From: Stomoxys calcitrans
Lineage: Eukaryota > Arthropoda > Insecta > Diptera > Muscidae
Reading direction: 5' to 3'
DNA: 64,000 nucleotides
Assembly: GCF_963082655.1 (NCBI RefSeq)
Contig: NC_081552.1
Coordinates: forward strand, 195,810,598 to 195,874,597
Made by a program: the position numbers and the translations under genes. The notes below the pieces were generated by a model. The model did no database searches and was not told the DNA's origin. It saw only the letters and a list, made by a program, of their open reading frames with translations. Of this stretch, positions 44,786-56,045 are shown piece by piece (the stretch's first letter is position 1; each line of letters begins with the position of its first letter).

Positions 44786-46233
44786 ATTATTAACCGATCT
44801 GAATCATATTAAGGTCGGATATCATGAGGCTCAGAAAAACTCACTGTTACAAATTTCAGCGGGCTATAAATAAAGCTCGGTCTATAAGGCAGCTATATCT
44901 AAATATAGTCCTATTTGAACCATATTAAGGTCGGGTATCAGGTGGCTAAAAATATCTCACTTTTTCAAATTTTAGCGCAATCGGTTAAAAAATAAAGCTT
45001 TTATGGGTTTTACGCCCTTTATCGGCAGATCGGTCTATATGACAGCAGTATCTAAATATAGCCCTATCTGAACCATATTTGGGTCGGATGTTGGGAGGCT
45101 TTAAACTGTGCGCTATTCCAAATTTCAGCCAAATCGGACAAAAAATTAAGCTTTTATGGGCTTCAGTCCCCTTATCGACAGATCGGTCTGTATGGCAGCT
45201 ATATCTAAATATAAGCCGATCTGAACCATATTTAGGTCAGATGTCGGGAGGCTTAAAATAACTCACTATTCCAAATTTCAGCAAAATCGGGTAATAAATA
45301 CAGCACTTATGGTCCTCAGACCCTTTATCGGGAGATCGGTCTATATGGTAGCTATATCTAAATATAGACCGATCTGAACCATATTTGGGTCAATTATCGG
45401 GAAGCCTTAAACTACTCACTGTTTCAAATTTCAGCAAAATCGGTTAAAAAATAAAGCTTTTTTGGGCTTCAGACCCTTTATCGGGAGATCATTCTATATG
45501 GCAGCTATATCTAAATATAGTCCGATCTGAACCATATTTAGGTCAGATGTCAGGAGGCTTAAAATAACCAACTGCTTTAAATTTCAGAGAAATCGGGTAA
45601 TAAATATAAAGCTTTTATGGGCTTCTGACCCTTTATCGGGAGATCGGTCTATATGGCAGCTATATCTAAATATGGACGATCTAATCCATAATTTAGTCAG
45701 ATATCGGCAGGCTTAAAATAACCCACTGTTGCAAATTTCAGGGAAATCGGGTAATAAATAAATCTTATATAGGCCTTAGACCCTAAACCGGCAGATCGGT
45801 ATATATGGCAGCCAAATTTGGGTCAGTTAACGGGAAGCCTTAAACTACTCACTGTTTCAAATTTCAGCGAAATCGGATAAAAAATAAACCATTTATGGGC
45901 ATTAGACCCTTTATCGGCAGATCGGTCTATATAGCGGCTATGTCCAAATATGGTCCGATTTGCCCCGTTCAAGAACTTTTCCAGCGCGCATCAAAAATAT
46001 GTATCTGTGCCAAATTTCAGCTCAATATCTCAATTTTTGAAGGCTGTAGAGTGATTACAACAGACGAACGGATAGACAGACAGACACACGGACATCGTTA
46101 AATCGTCTTAGAATTTTACGACGATCCGAAATATATATACTTTTTAGGGTCGGAAATTGATATTTAGATATGTTACAAACGGAATGACTAAATGACTATA
46201 CCCCCTATCCTATGGTGGTGGGTATAAAAACCT
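44786..46233 (+). repeat. R153b repeat, long regular array
   Basis: The anchor (g/a)ggtc(g/a)g falls at 45081, 45234, 45387, 45540 and about 45694: steps of 153, 153, 153 and 154 bp. Each monomer carries 'cagatcggtctatatggcag', 'ctaaatatagtccgatctga', 'aaatttcagcgaaatcgg' and 'cttttatgggcttcagaccc'. The 3' module ('gacagacagacacacggaca', 'cctatggtggtgggtataaa') ends at 46233. The 5' module is lacking. Confidence 0.85.
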
Positions 46234-46426
46234 TAAAAATTAAGTGTTTTAAAAAGACTTACCTTAAGACGAATTTTGTAGATATTTTCCACATCAAGTT
46301 GAGAAATCTCTGTAAATATAAATATAAAAAAATTAATGAGCATGAGCAATGATTTCTAGGGAAATCGAACTCTAAGACCATTACGTTATTAAAGCAAAAT
46401 GACATTAAAGATGTTGTCAATTCAAA
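46234..46426. other. Nothing recognised
   Basis: Short AT-rich spacer between R153b and a SINE-T. Confidence 0.4.
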
Positions 46427-46740
46427 CATTGCAAATTTTGCCCATGAAAATTCCACTAAGGAACAGGAGCAAACTTCTCACCTATCAATGAGTGCAGTCC
46501 GATTCAAGTTTAAGATCAATGGTAAGGGACCTCCTTTTTATAGCCGAGTCCGAACGGAGTGCCGCAGTGCGACACCTCTTTGGAGAGAAGTTTTACATGG
46601 CATATTACCTCACAAATGTTACCAGCATTAGGAGGGGAAAGCCACCGCTGAAAATTTTTTCTGATGGTCTCGCCAGGATTCGAACCCAGGCGTTCAGCGT
46701 CATATGCGGACCTGCTAACCTCTGCGCTACATTGGCCTCC
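46427..46740 (-). mobile_element. SINE-T, full-length copy
   Basis: In minus orientation: head 'ggaggccaatgtagcgcaga', B-box 'ggttcgaatcc' (46678-46688), body and end 'atgggcaaaatttgcaatgt'. It faces the plus copy at 46930-47215 across ~190 bp. Confidence 0.8.
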
Positions 46741-46775
46741 TGCTCCTCCTTCAAATATAGACTCAACTTATTTCA

Positions 46776-46825
46776 AAATTTGCAAATTTACCCATGCCCA
46801 TTCCATTAGAGAACAGGGTATACTT
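46776..46825 (-). mobile_element. SINE-T tail fragment
   Basis: 'aaatttgcaaatttacccat' and 'cattccattagagaacaggg' match the SINE-T 3' end in minus orientation. Nothing of the body follows. Confidence 0.5.
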
Positions 46826-46929
46826 TCCTTTTATCTATGACTAGCCGAACAGGGGCCCGCTCCGCTGTGCCTTTTTTAGCTCTGTAATATGTTTTTAGGT
46901 CGGGGACACTTGGCCCTGAATGTGAATAT

Positions 46930-47215
46930 CGAGTTCGTGCCACTGTAGCCTATGTCCGCCTGACGCTGAACGCCTGCGTTCGAATCCTGGCGAGAACATC
47001 GAAAAAATTTAAAGCGTTGGTTTTCCCCTCTTAAAACTGGCGACATTTGCGAGGTACCAAGCCATACATGGTCATGTACAAGGAGGTGTCGCACTGCGGC
47101 ACGCCGATCGGACTTGGCTATGAAAATGGTCCCTCATCATTGAGTTTAAACTTGAATCGGAAAGCACTCATTGATGTGTGAGAAGTTTGCCCCTGCTCTG
47201 TTCCTGGGCAAGATT
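46930..47215 (+). mobile_element. SINE-T copy with diverged head
   Basis: The head is shortened ('gtgccactgtagcctatgtc'), and the B-box reads 'cgttcgaatcc' near 46978. Body ('gcggcacgccgatcggactt') and end ('gaagtttgcccctgctctgt') are present. Confidence 0.75.
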
Positions 47216-47512
47216 TTACTCTACTCCCAAATGCCTTGTTTTTAAATCCTATATTACCGTATTGGTAAATATTTCTGGTTTAGGGTGTATTTCGGGGGCG
47301 GGCCACCCACACACTTGGCCCTTAAAGTAAATATAAGCTTTGTGCTCTTCTTTCAAATACATTTTATATGAGCCCCATATTGGTATGATCGGTAAATAAG
47401 TTCTGTTTGGGGGTGGGGTGAACCCCCGAAAACGATTATCTATTTCGTATCCTACTCCCAACAAATAGCTTTTATATAGTATGTCACATATTTTCATGGT
47501 CGGTGAATGGGT
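47216..47512 (+). repeat. RepB fragment
   Basis: About two units ('ctactcccaaatgccttgtt', 'caaatacattttatatgagc') with G-rich linkers ('gtttgggggtggggtgaacc'). The right end joins the minisatellite. Confidence 0.65.
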
Positions 47513-48051
47513 AATAAAATTATCCTTTCCCCTGTAAAAGGGTAATAAAACTGCGCTTTCTCAGGGGAAAGGGTAATAAACCTGACCTTTTCCAGGGCAA
47601 AGTGTAATAAACCCTAACCTTTTGCTGTGGAATAGGTAATAAAACTACCCTTTCACAGGGGAAAGGGTATTAAAACTACCCTCTCTCAGGGGAAAGGGTG
47701 AATAAACTACCCTTTCCCAGGAGAAAGAGCAATAAAACTAGTTTTTCCCAGGGGAAAGGGTAATAAAACTAACCTGTTTCAGGCGAAAGGGTAATAAAAC
47801 TACTCTTTACTACGGGAAAGGGTAATAAAAATACCCTTTCCCAGTAAGGTGTAAAAAAACTACCCTTTGCCACCCTTTGACAGGAAAGGGGTAGTAAAAC
47901 TACTCCCAGGGGAAAGGGTATATAAAATACCAATTTCCAAGGGAAAGGGTAATAAAACTACCCTTTCCCAGGGTAGAGGGTACAAAAATTACCCTTTCCC
48001 AGGGTGATTTTGAATTAGTGTTTCCCAAACATCCGATTGCGGAACAAATTT

Positions 48052-48320
48052 AGGGGAAACTAACTTCTCACAATATCAATTGAGTAATGCCCGTTTAAGC
48101 TCAATGATAAGGGGACCTTCTGTTTTATGCCGAGTCCGAACGGCGTGTCACTGAAAAGTGACACCTCTTGGTTGAGAAGTTGTACATGGCTGCAATACTC
48201 ACAAATGTCGCCAGCATTTGATGAGGGGATTACCACCGGTGAGAAATGTTTTATGGTGTTCTCGCCGACAGGCTTTGAACTCAGGCGTTTGAGCACGATA
48301 TGCGGGCATGCTAAGTTCCC
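48052..48320 (-). mobile_element. SINE-T copy, embedded in minisatellite
   Basis: In minus orientation: body 'tacaacttctcaaccaagag', 'gtgacacgccgttcggactc' and a worn head (B-box region 'gagttcaaagcc' near 48275). A self-complementary 'gtgtcactgaaaagtgacac' lies at 48147-48166. Confidence 0.75.
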
Positions 48321-48716
48321 ATGGTAAAGGGTAAAAAAACTACCCTTTCCCAGGAGAAAGGGCAATAAAACTAATTTTTCCCAAGGGAAAGGGTAATAAA
48401 ACTAACCTGTTTCAGGGGAAAGGGTAATAAAACTACTCTTTACTAGGGGAAAGGGTAATAAAAATACCCTTTCCCAGTGAGGTGTAAAAAAACTACCCTT
48501 TGCCACCCTTTGACAGGGGAAGGGGTAGTAAAACTACCATTCCCAAGGGAAAGGGTAATAACACTGCCCTTTCCCAGGTGAAAAGGTAAATAAAATACCA
48601 ATTTCCAAGGGAAAGGGTAATAAAACTACCCTTTGCCAGGGTAAAGGGTACAAAAATTACCCTTTCCCAGGGTGATTTTGATTTAGTGTTTCCCAAACAT
48701 CCGATTGCGGAACAAA

Positions 48717-48988
48717 TTAAGGGGAAACTAACTTCTCACAATATCAATTGAGTAATGCCCGTTTAAGCTCATTGATAAGAGGACCTTCTGTTTTATGCCG
48801 AGTCCGAACGGCGTGTCACTGAAAAGTGACACCTCTTGGTTGAGAAGTTGTACATGGCTGCAATACTCACAAATGTCGCCAGCATTTGATGAGGGGATTA
48901 CCACCGGTGAGAAATGTTTTATGGTGTTCTCGCCGACAGGCTTTGAACCCAGGCGTTTGGGCACGATAGCGGGCATGCTAAGTTCCCA
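48717..48988 (-). mobile_element. SINE-T copy, duplicate of the preceding one
   Basis: Nearly identical to 48052-48320, including the 'gtgtcactgaaaagtgacac' palindrome. It arose by tandem duplication with flanking minisatellite rather than by a second insertion. Confidence 0.75.
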
Positions 48989-49690
48989 TGGTAAAGGGTT
49001 AAAAAACTACCCTTTGCCAGGGGAAGGGATTGTAAAACTACCCTTTCCCAAAGGAAAGTGTAATAAAACTTTAATGCCCCAGCGGGAAGCGGTAATAAAT
49101 AAGCGGGAAAAATATAAGTGGAACGGTAATCTAAGTACTCGGCACGAAGGACAGGCAAAAAAAATTACCCTCGCCGAAGGACAAGTCAAAAATAACTCAG
49201 CCCGAAGGGACGGGATAATCAAAAACCTTTCACAAATATGGTAAAGGGGTACATTCCAACGGGAACTGGGAATAAATTTACGCTTATCGAAGGGAGAAGG
49301 TGATAAAATTACCATTCCAAAGGAAAAAGGTAGTAAAATTACTCTTGCCAAAGCCTTGCCAAAGGGAGACTATAATAAAATTACCCATCTCAAAGGATAA
49401 TAAAAATACCCGCCCAAAAGGAAATGGTAATTAAATTACCCGACCTCTCACAAAGGAAAGCGAAACTACCATTCCTAAGGAGGAAGGGTAATAAAATTGC
49501 CCGTCTCAAATGACAAGGGTAATAAAACTGCCCTTCCCAAATGGGAAGGGTAATAGAATAACCCTTCCCAAGGGTAAAAAACTACCTTTTACAAATGGTA
49601 AAATATTACCAACCCTTATGAAAAAGTGTAATAATCCTACCCTCCCCAAGGGAAATCCTCCCCTTTCCCAGGGTGTCGAGGGCTATGCGC

Positions 49691-49905
49691 CTTTTGAATT
49701 CAGAAATGTGTTATCCAGAGATTTCATGGTTGCATAGCCTTCATTGTCAGAGATACTGCAGGCGTTGACAAAATTCTACCATAAGTTCATAAAAATGAAG
49801 CAACGCACGGATGGATCAGATCAACCACAAATGTTCATAAATCAACCAAATATTTGAATATGTGCATAGCTGTTCATTTTATGACAACATATAATCCATA
49901 GTTGT
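49691..49905. other. Nothing recognised
   Basis: Short spacer between the minisatellite and an R153a element. Confidence 0.4.
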
Positions 49906-50692
49906 ATTTATACCCACCACCATAGGATGGGGGTATACAAATCTAGTCATTCCGTTTGTAACACCTCGAAGTATTCGTCTAAGACCCCATAAAGTAAATA
50001 TGTTCTCTCAGGACGTCTCGACGTTCTGAGTCGATCTAGCCATGCGCGCCCGTCCATCCGTCCGTCAGTCGAAATTACGATAGCGGCAAAAGGCGTAAAG
50101 CAAGCCACTTGAAATTTTGCACTGATACTTAATATTGATGTAGATCGTGGGGCCATATCGGTTCAGATTTAGATATATTGTACCTCCCATATAAGCCGAT
50201 CTCCCGATTTGAATCCTTGAGCCCCTGGAAGCCTCAATTTTCGTTCGATTTGGCTGAAAGTTTGCATGTGGTGTTTTGTTATAACTTTCAATAACTGTGC
50301 CAAGTTCGGTCCAAATCGGTCTATAACCTTATATAACTCACATATAAACCGATCTCCCGATTTGACTTCTTGAGCCCCTGGAAGCCGCAATTTTTGTCCG
50401 ACTTGGCTCAAATTTTGCATGGGGTGTTTTGTTGCGACTTCCAACAACTGTGCCTAGTACCGTACGAATCAGTCAATAACCCCATGTAAACCGGTCTCTC
50501 GATCATTCTTGTTCGGTTCCAGAAGCTTTCGCTTTTGCTGGTTTGACAGAAGTTTGGTATGTAGAATAAACGCATGCCCTTCAACTAAATTTATTTTGTT
50601 TGAATTTTTACCAGAATCCATGGTGGTGGGTTTCCAAGATTCGGCCTGGCCGAACTTAGCATGCTTTTGCTTCTTTTAAGATTGAAGTTAGT
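49906..50692 (-). repeat. R153a repeat, complete copy
   Basis: In minus orientation: 'agcaaaagcatgctaagttc', the perfect palindrome TTCGGCC-A-GGCCGAA near 50642-50656, 'aaacccaccaccatggattc', about three monomers, microsatellite, and 'ccataggatgggggtataca' at 49920. The minus frame 50169-50447 is repeat-borne. Confidence 0.8.
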
Positions 50693-50945
50693 TTTTCTTA
50701 GTTGCTGAGAATTGGACCACCCCTGAATGTGCTATTCCAAAACGCCTTACTATATTACACTACAGTCGCCCATATACATGCAATATTTTGAGATTCATTT
50801 AAACTTAAGGTTGGTTTGTATACAAATTTTGTAGGGTGATGTTTACAACGGTCGGTGCATAAAATCAACAATGCGCGTTCACAAAATTCCCCCCTCATGT
50901 TGACAATACTGATGCGTAATTATGCAAGGTCTATTTTTATCAGTG
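50693..50945. other. Nothing recognised
   Basis: AT-rich spacer before an NL2 fragment. Confidence 0.4.
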
Positions 50946-51218
50946 GACCTACACTGATTGTATGGCTCCGAAGCATGGGTACTTGCGAAAACAGATGAAG
51001 TGGTACTTGGAGTGCTTGAGAGAAAAATCCTTCGTAAAATATATGGGCCAGTTGGCGTTAATGGAGAATATAGGCATTGTATGAACCACTAGCTATGTGA
51101 CGACGATAGCATAATTAAGCGCATCCAAATACAACGGTTGCATTGGCTAGGTCATGTTGTCAGAATGGAGGAAAAAGCTCCGCCAAAGTAGTCTTTTGAA
51201 GGCGACCATAGTAGAATA
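50946..51218 (+). pseudogene. NL2 (RTE-like) C-terminal fragment
   Basis: Plus reading: LYGSEAWVLAKTDEVVLGVL, then 'ERKILRKIYGPVGVNGEYR', MNH, a stop, and 'IQRLHWLGHVVRMEEKAPPK'. It is the same C-terminal region as at 43.2-43.8 kb. A SINE-Q follows at 51219, and a further piece of the same tail seems to continue at 51622. Confidence 0.75.
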
Positions 51219-51620
51219 CGGCACGGAATAGCTGTGAGCACCACACAGGCTGAAGCATTGAATCCGATCTGAATGGTGTTCATTGTTGGCACTTAGAAGA
51301 AGCTTAGCTGTGAGCTACCGGGCGCGTCTACAGGTTGCGTATTGTGAAATGCTCCATACGGAGTAGCTGTAACAGCAGTCCGGACAATCAGAGGTATCGA
51401 GCGGAGAGTCTCAGCGAGTGGCCGGGCAGCATCGACTCTTGCACAAATACTGAGTGTTTATGATGCTCGGTATGACAAGGTGAGTTATTGGCGCCTTTAA
51501 AAATCAATGGCCACTCTGTTCCCGCCGCGATCGCTCCTTTGGACCGCAACGTGATTGTTCACCTACAGGAGCTTGACGAGCATCACTACCTCAACATGCA
51601 ATGTGGCTACAACAACAACT
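51219..51620 (+). mobile_element. SINE-Q retroposon within an NL2 tail
   Basis: It starts 'gcacggaatagctgtgagca' and ends 'gcaatgtggctacaacaaca'. NL2 C-terminal sequence lies on both sides. I could not define a target-site duplication with confidence. Confidence 0.75.
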
Positions 51621-51621
51621 A

Positions 51622-51725
51622 AAACTCTGTTGGACTAACAAAGTGGAGGGTGTCAGAGAATGGAGAAAAAACGCAGAAGATCGAGGAGCGTGGACTTCTA
51701 TTATTCGCTCGGCTAGAGGAATAAA
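51622..51725 (+). pseudogene. NL2 extreme C-terminus
   Basis: Plus reading 'VEGVREWRKNAEDRGAWTSI' then IRSARG resembles the WRxxAxDRxxWRxxVxxA ending of RTE-like proteins, so the SINE-Q interrupted the last ~40 codons of NL2. Confidence 0.55.
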
Positions 51726-51829
51726 TTATCTGTAATGGCGAAAGGGGGCCATCAAACCCAAAGGATTCTTAATTTAGACAAAATTTTCTCAAACATGCGC
51801 GATGAACTCATACCAATAACAAACTCTTT

Positions 51830-54440
51830 CGGAATGTTAGGATAGGCTGAATGGGTTGCTTACCAAAGGTGAGTTCATTCGGAGGTCAGTTTGGTCCATT
51901 GTGGTACCCTAGATAGAGAAAGGGAAGAAAAAAGATAATGTGAGACCTCGTACTAGAGGTTATACACGAGTAAAACAAAAAGACAGAAGGTGTGGAGAAA
52001 TCCGAGCGGGAGGTGAAGAACCGCCCTTCCCTACACAAGCACAGACTCACCTACGCCGGAGCCCCCGTCAGAACCATCCTGTTCCCTCAACAAACCTCAG
52101 GGGAGATACCAGAGGTACGTTCGCAAGTTCAGCCAGATCACAGAAGAAACGGCTCCCAGAAAGGAGAGTCTACGTCTCTGCAGACCTGGACAGGCACTCA
52201 TGCCCAGGAACCCATGTCAGCGTCACATCGTTGACCCGGACATTATCCAGGGATTCCAAACAGTCCGCCACGCATCTCGACCTCTGCATCTTCGACCCCA
52301 AGGTCTTGAGCGCCGAATTACTGTCCCCGTAAATTCTGAGTGTCGGGGGCGGTAAGCTCCTTGCAAGAATTTCTCTTGCGGCTACTGCAACGGCAAAGAC
52401 CTCAGCCTGAAAGACCGTACACTCCGTCCGGCAGTCTCAGAGACATACTGATATTGAGTGCATCAGAGTAGATCCCCAATCCAGTCCCTAACTCCATCTT
52501 GGAGCCATCTGTGTAGATCGTGGTCTCATCTTGTCAAGTACACTATCCGCCCTCCATTTGTCCCTCTCAGGAAGTCGAATCGCAAATGCCCTCACTCCAG
52601 TCGGCACTGGTGCCAGTTAGTCGGAGATCCTACTCAGACTACCCTCCGTATCCATAACACCCAGAATCGAACTGTGGCCGCAACCATCCTTCTTCAGCAT
52701 GCCCAGAGAGCTAAGCGCGACCCTGGCGGCACAGTTCCAAATATAGGCCCCAATGGGCTGCATATCTAGCATCGCCAGGCTTGCCTGCGGTGCGGATCTC
52801 AGCGATCCTCAGTGATCCCGACGCAGGCCCGTCTCTGGCCCTTCTCGAAATCCTTCGCATTCGTCCTCTTCCCTACGGCATCCCACCATACCAGTGCTCC
52901 ATAGGCCAGTAGGACAGGTCTCACGATGGGTGTATACATCCAATAAATCATCTTGGAAGTCACCCCACACTTCCTACCGAACATCCTCCTGCAAGAGCAA
53001 AAAGCGCACAGTGCCTTACGGCTTCTTTCCTCGGTGTTCCTCTTCCAGGACAGTATCGAATCGAGGACTATGTCTAGGTACTACGCCTCCTTCGACAGCC
53101 GCAGGGTGACCAAGGACGGGAGTCTGAACTCCGGTATCTTATATCTACGCGTAAAGAGTACCAGCTCCGTCTTCCCTGGGTTGGTACTCAGCCCATTTAC
53201 AGTAGCCCATCGCGACAACCTCCTCAGTGACCCTTCCATGATCTCTCTGATCGTCTACAGAAACTTGCCTCGGACCAGCAGCACGACGTCGTCCGCATAA
53301 GCGATAATCCTCGTGCCGTCCCCACTGAGATCCATCAGGATTTCATTAATCACGACACTCGGGGCATTCCTGTGGTCACCCACCTTCTGACCACACAATC
53401 TCCTGCCATAAAGCATATTATTCGTCCATTGAGAGATTAAGGGCTCAATTCCCGTGCGGTCCAGTGCGGCGACTATCGCCCCCTCAATATCCATGAAGGC
53501 CGCCATCCTTCTATCGGAGAGACGTCTCGACCTCCTGTACCAACTCGTGAAGGACAATCTCCACCGACCTGCCTTTGAGGTATGCGTGTTGTGCCCCACT
53601 GAAGTTCCCGGCATCATTCCCCCTCTCACCTTCAGGTCAATCAGTCGTCCCAGTGTTTTCAGCAAAAACGATGACAGACTTAAAAGTCAATAATCCTTCG
53701 TCGTACTGCGGTTTATTCTTCCCGCCTTGGGAATAAAGACCACCTTGACTTCCCTCCATGCCCTCGGCATGTAGGATCATGCCAGGCTCGCCCTGAAGAT
53801 CTGCTGAAGCCATGGCGGGGTGACTCCAAGGGACTCCTGCAGCAGTGCCGGGATAATTCCGTCAGGACCGGCCGTCTAAAATGGCCGGAAAGTGCGGATC
53901 GCCCAAGCTATCTTCTCCTCGTCAACGATGTCCCTGATGAGGTCATCCGTTAAGGCCACGCGTGTAGGTATTACGATGTCCTGATTGCCGACCAGGAGTT
54001 TCACCGCCTCCTGCCCAGTGTAAGTCCCGTCCTTCCTCCTCAGGGAGCTAGGCGTGATGGGATCCTTCGAGCACTTTGCGCAACCTATATTCCTTACTTG
54101 TGCATTCCAATTCCCCACAAAATTTCGCCCAGGAACTCCTCTTCGCCTTCCTCGCCTCCTTCTTGAACTTGCCAAGGGCGTCACGATACTCGTCCCAGCC
54201 CCAGCCGCATTCTGCCTCTTGGCCTTGTTAAAAAGCCTTCTGCTATCCTCCTTTAGCGCCTTCAGTTCCGGTGACCACCATGACTGGCAGGTTTTGCGAG
54301 ACGGTACTCTTCCGGGAAATGCCTTCAAAAAGGCCTTGTTCAGGAATCTCGTGGCAAGATCAACTCTTTCGGAAAAACTTGTGGAAATTTCCTGGAAAAT
54401 ATTTATCCGCAAGTATAACTATTTGTGGATACAAATGATT
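51830..54440 (-). pseudogene. NL3 non-LTR retrotransposon with RNase H, degraded but long
   Basis: Minus-strand order: endonuclease-RT linker ('CQSWWSPELKALKEDSRRLF', about 54300-54230), a conserved segment (CSKDPITPSSLRRKDGTY), RT fingers (TAGPDGIIPALLQESLGV-type, then 'AWREVKVVFIPKAGR' near 53750), palm ('AAFMDIEGAIVAALDRTGIE'), 'IIAYADDVVLLVRGKF' (YADD near 53300), thumb ('MIYWMYTPIVRPVLLAYGAL' near 52930), then RNase H. All four RNase H motifs are legible, though in different frames: IYTDGSKM (near 52500), QAEVFAV (near 52400), IYGDSNSA (near 52320) and WVPGH (near 52205). The 3' untranslated end reaches about 51830. Short deletions and frameshifts occur, including loss of the PQGGxLSPLLW turn. 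It belongs to a RNase H-bearing I/LOA-like group by layout. Confidence 0.8.
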
Positions 54441-55396
54441 TCTCTCTAGACATTGCAGCCTAGAGCCGTAGGATGTATATCTCAGATACATCAGAGAAGA
54501 TTTGGATCATACTTGGCATGAGCTTAGGAAGTTATTTTAGAAAACAAATTTAATCAAAGGATATATAAAAACTTCTGACTTCTTTAGGAAATATGGTATT
54601 GTTCAAATTAAAATTGACTGTCAACACTGCTACACAATGTCCGAACACTGTGCGCTAGCTTCAAAGCTTTTTTGCTTTTGGTGATTTAAGGCACAACGAG
54701 TGTGATGTGGTTTCATTGTTGGCACTGCTGTCACTGTTTTGTCTTGGTGTTGCTGGCATGGTAGCTGATGCTGACGACGCATCGTAAATGTAGCTTGACG
54801 GACGGACTAATGCTTGGCTAGCTGCATGGCTGGCTGACTGGTTGGCTGGTTAGCTGGCTGGCTTGCTGTCTGCATTGTTGAAATGCTTCCATCTCTCTGT
54901 TTTTGGTCCGATTCAGTGTTGGCTATGGTCTGCAGTCTCTAACTGCGGCTAAAGTCACACTGTGACGACTTCAAATATTTGATGATTGCCAGCGTATGAG
55001 TGTTTTTCAGTTTTTTTTTCACTTTTTGTTATTAAATATTATTGCTATTATCGTTATAGTAAAATCTCATCTTGTTTCAGGCATTGTAATTTTTATGGCC
55101 CTGCTGTGGCACATAACTTCGTTGTCTCATTGCTGCAGGCAGATAGAGGGAGCTCCATTCAAAGTACGCACTTTTTAAAAAGCCATTAAACAAAAAAAAA
55201 ACGAACATTGTTCAGTGGTTTTGTGGTGTGATTGAAAGATGAAACTTGGTGTGTGGCAAAGTAGACAGACACCTGAATCACCTGCTGGAAGGGCTCTCCT
55301 TATTAAATGAAGTTGCCTTGGTTTTAGTTTTCTCGTGGCTTGTTGATTGAAGAAGGATGGGTTTATTGGAGAACAATTATTGCAGTAGTTCACATT
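54441..55396. other. Single-copy sequence, short GGCT-type repeats, no gene recognised
   Basis: 'gctggctgactggttggctg' type repeats run at about 54815-54870. Frames at 54986-55189 are AT-rich and featureless. Nothing else is recognised. Confidence 0.5.
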
Positions 55397-56045
55397 TTAA
55401 TACCCTCCGCCATAAGATGAGGGTATACTAACACATCGAAATATTGATCTGAGAACCAACAAAGTTTATATATATTCATGATCGTCCTGACCTATCAAAT
55501 CGAAATAGCCATGTCCGTCCGTCTGTCTGTCTGTCGAAAGCATGCTTACTTTCGAAGGCATAAAGCTAGGCGCTTGAAATTTTGCACAAATACTTCCTAT
55601 TAGCGTAGGTCAATGGGCCATATCGGTCCATCTTTCGATATAGCTGCCATATAAACCGATCTTGGGTCTTGACTTCTTCAGCCACTAGAGGGCGCAATTC
55701 TTATCCGATTTGGCTAAAATTTTGCATGAAGTGTTTTGAGTATGAGTATGATGAGTATGGTTGAAATAGGTCCATAACCTGATATAGCTGTCATATAAAC
55801 CGATCTCGGGTCGTTACTTCTTGAGCCTCTAGATGACGCATTTCTTATCAACATTTCTAAGCGAAATTTTGTACGAGTTGTTTTGTAATGACTTCCAACA
55901 ACTATGCCAAATGTGGTTGAAATGTTTATAACCTAATATTGCTCCCGTATAAACCGATCTCCCGATTGTACTTCTTGACCCTCTAGAGGGGGCAAATCTT
56001 ATCCGATTTGGCTGAAATTTTGTATTCATTGAGTGACTTGGGGTA
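55397..56045 (-). repeat. R153a repeat, 5'-truncated
   Basis: The distal module starts at 55397 ('taccctccgccataagatga' on plus) with 'gtccgtccgtctgtctgtct'. About three monomers follow. It ends near 56045 without the palindrome module. Confidence 0.75.

Larger units (their letters stand above)
47704..49004. repeat. ~633/668-bp tandem duplication inside the minisatellite
   Basis: 47704-48336 and 48337-49004 are near copies containing the same run of minisatellite variants followed by the same SINE-T. Equivalent SINE points lie 668 bp apart (48127 and 48795). The second copy has about one extra minisatellite unit near 48530-48595. Confidence 0.8.
47513..49690. repeat. ~31-bp hairpin minisatellite
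   Basis: The unit is 'gggtaataaaactaccctt' followed by 'tcccaggggaaa', so each repeat holds a near-palindrome CCCTTTCCC-A-GGGGAAAGGG. Dozens of variants run from 47513 to 49690, becoming more degenerate after 49040. Two SINE-T copies are embedded. Frames within it are repeat translations. Confidence 0.85.

Noticed and set aside
47513..49690. CRISPR-like array
   Set aside because: Units are ~31 bp but contiguous, with no unique spacers and with variable repeats, in a eukaryotic context. It is a minisatellite.
51940..52332. Plus-strand 130-codon frame with arginine-rich start
   Set aside because: It is antisense to the NL3 RNase H and 3' region, where the minus strand carries recognisable motifs.
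54054..54449. Plus-strand 131-codon frame with hydrophobic segments
   Set aside because: It is antisense to the NL3 endonuclease-RT linker, which has family motifs on minus.
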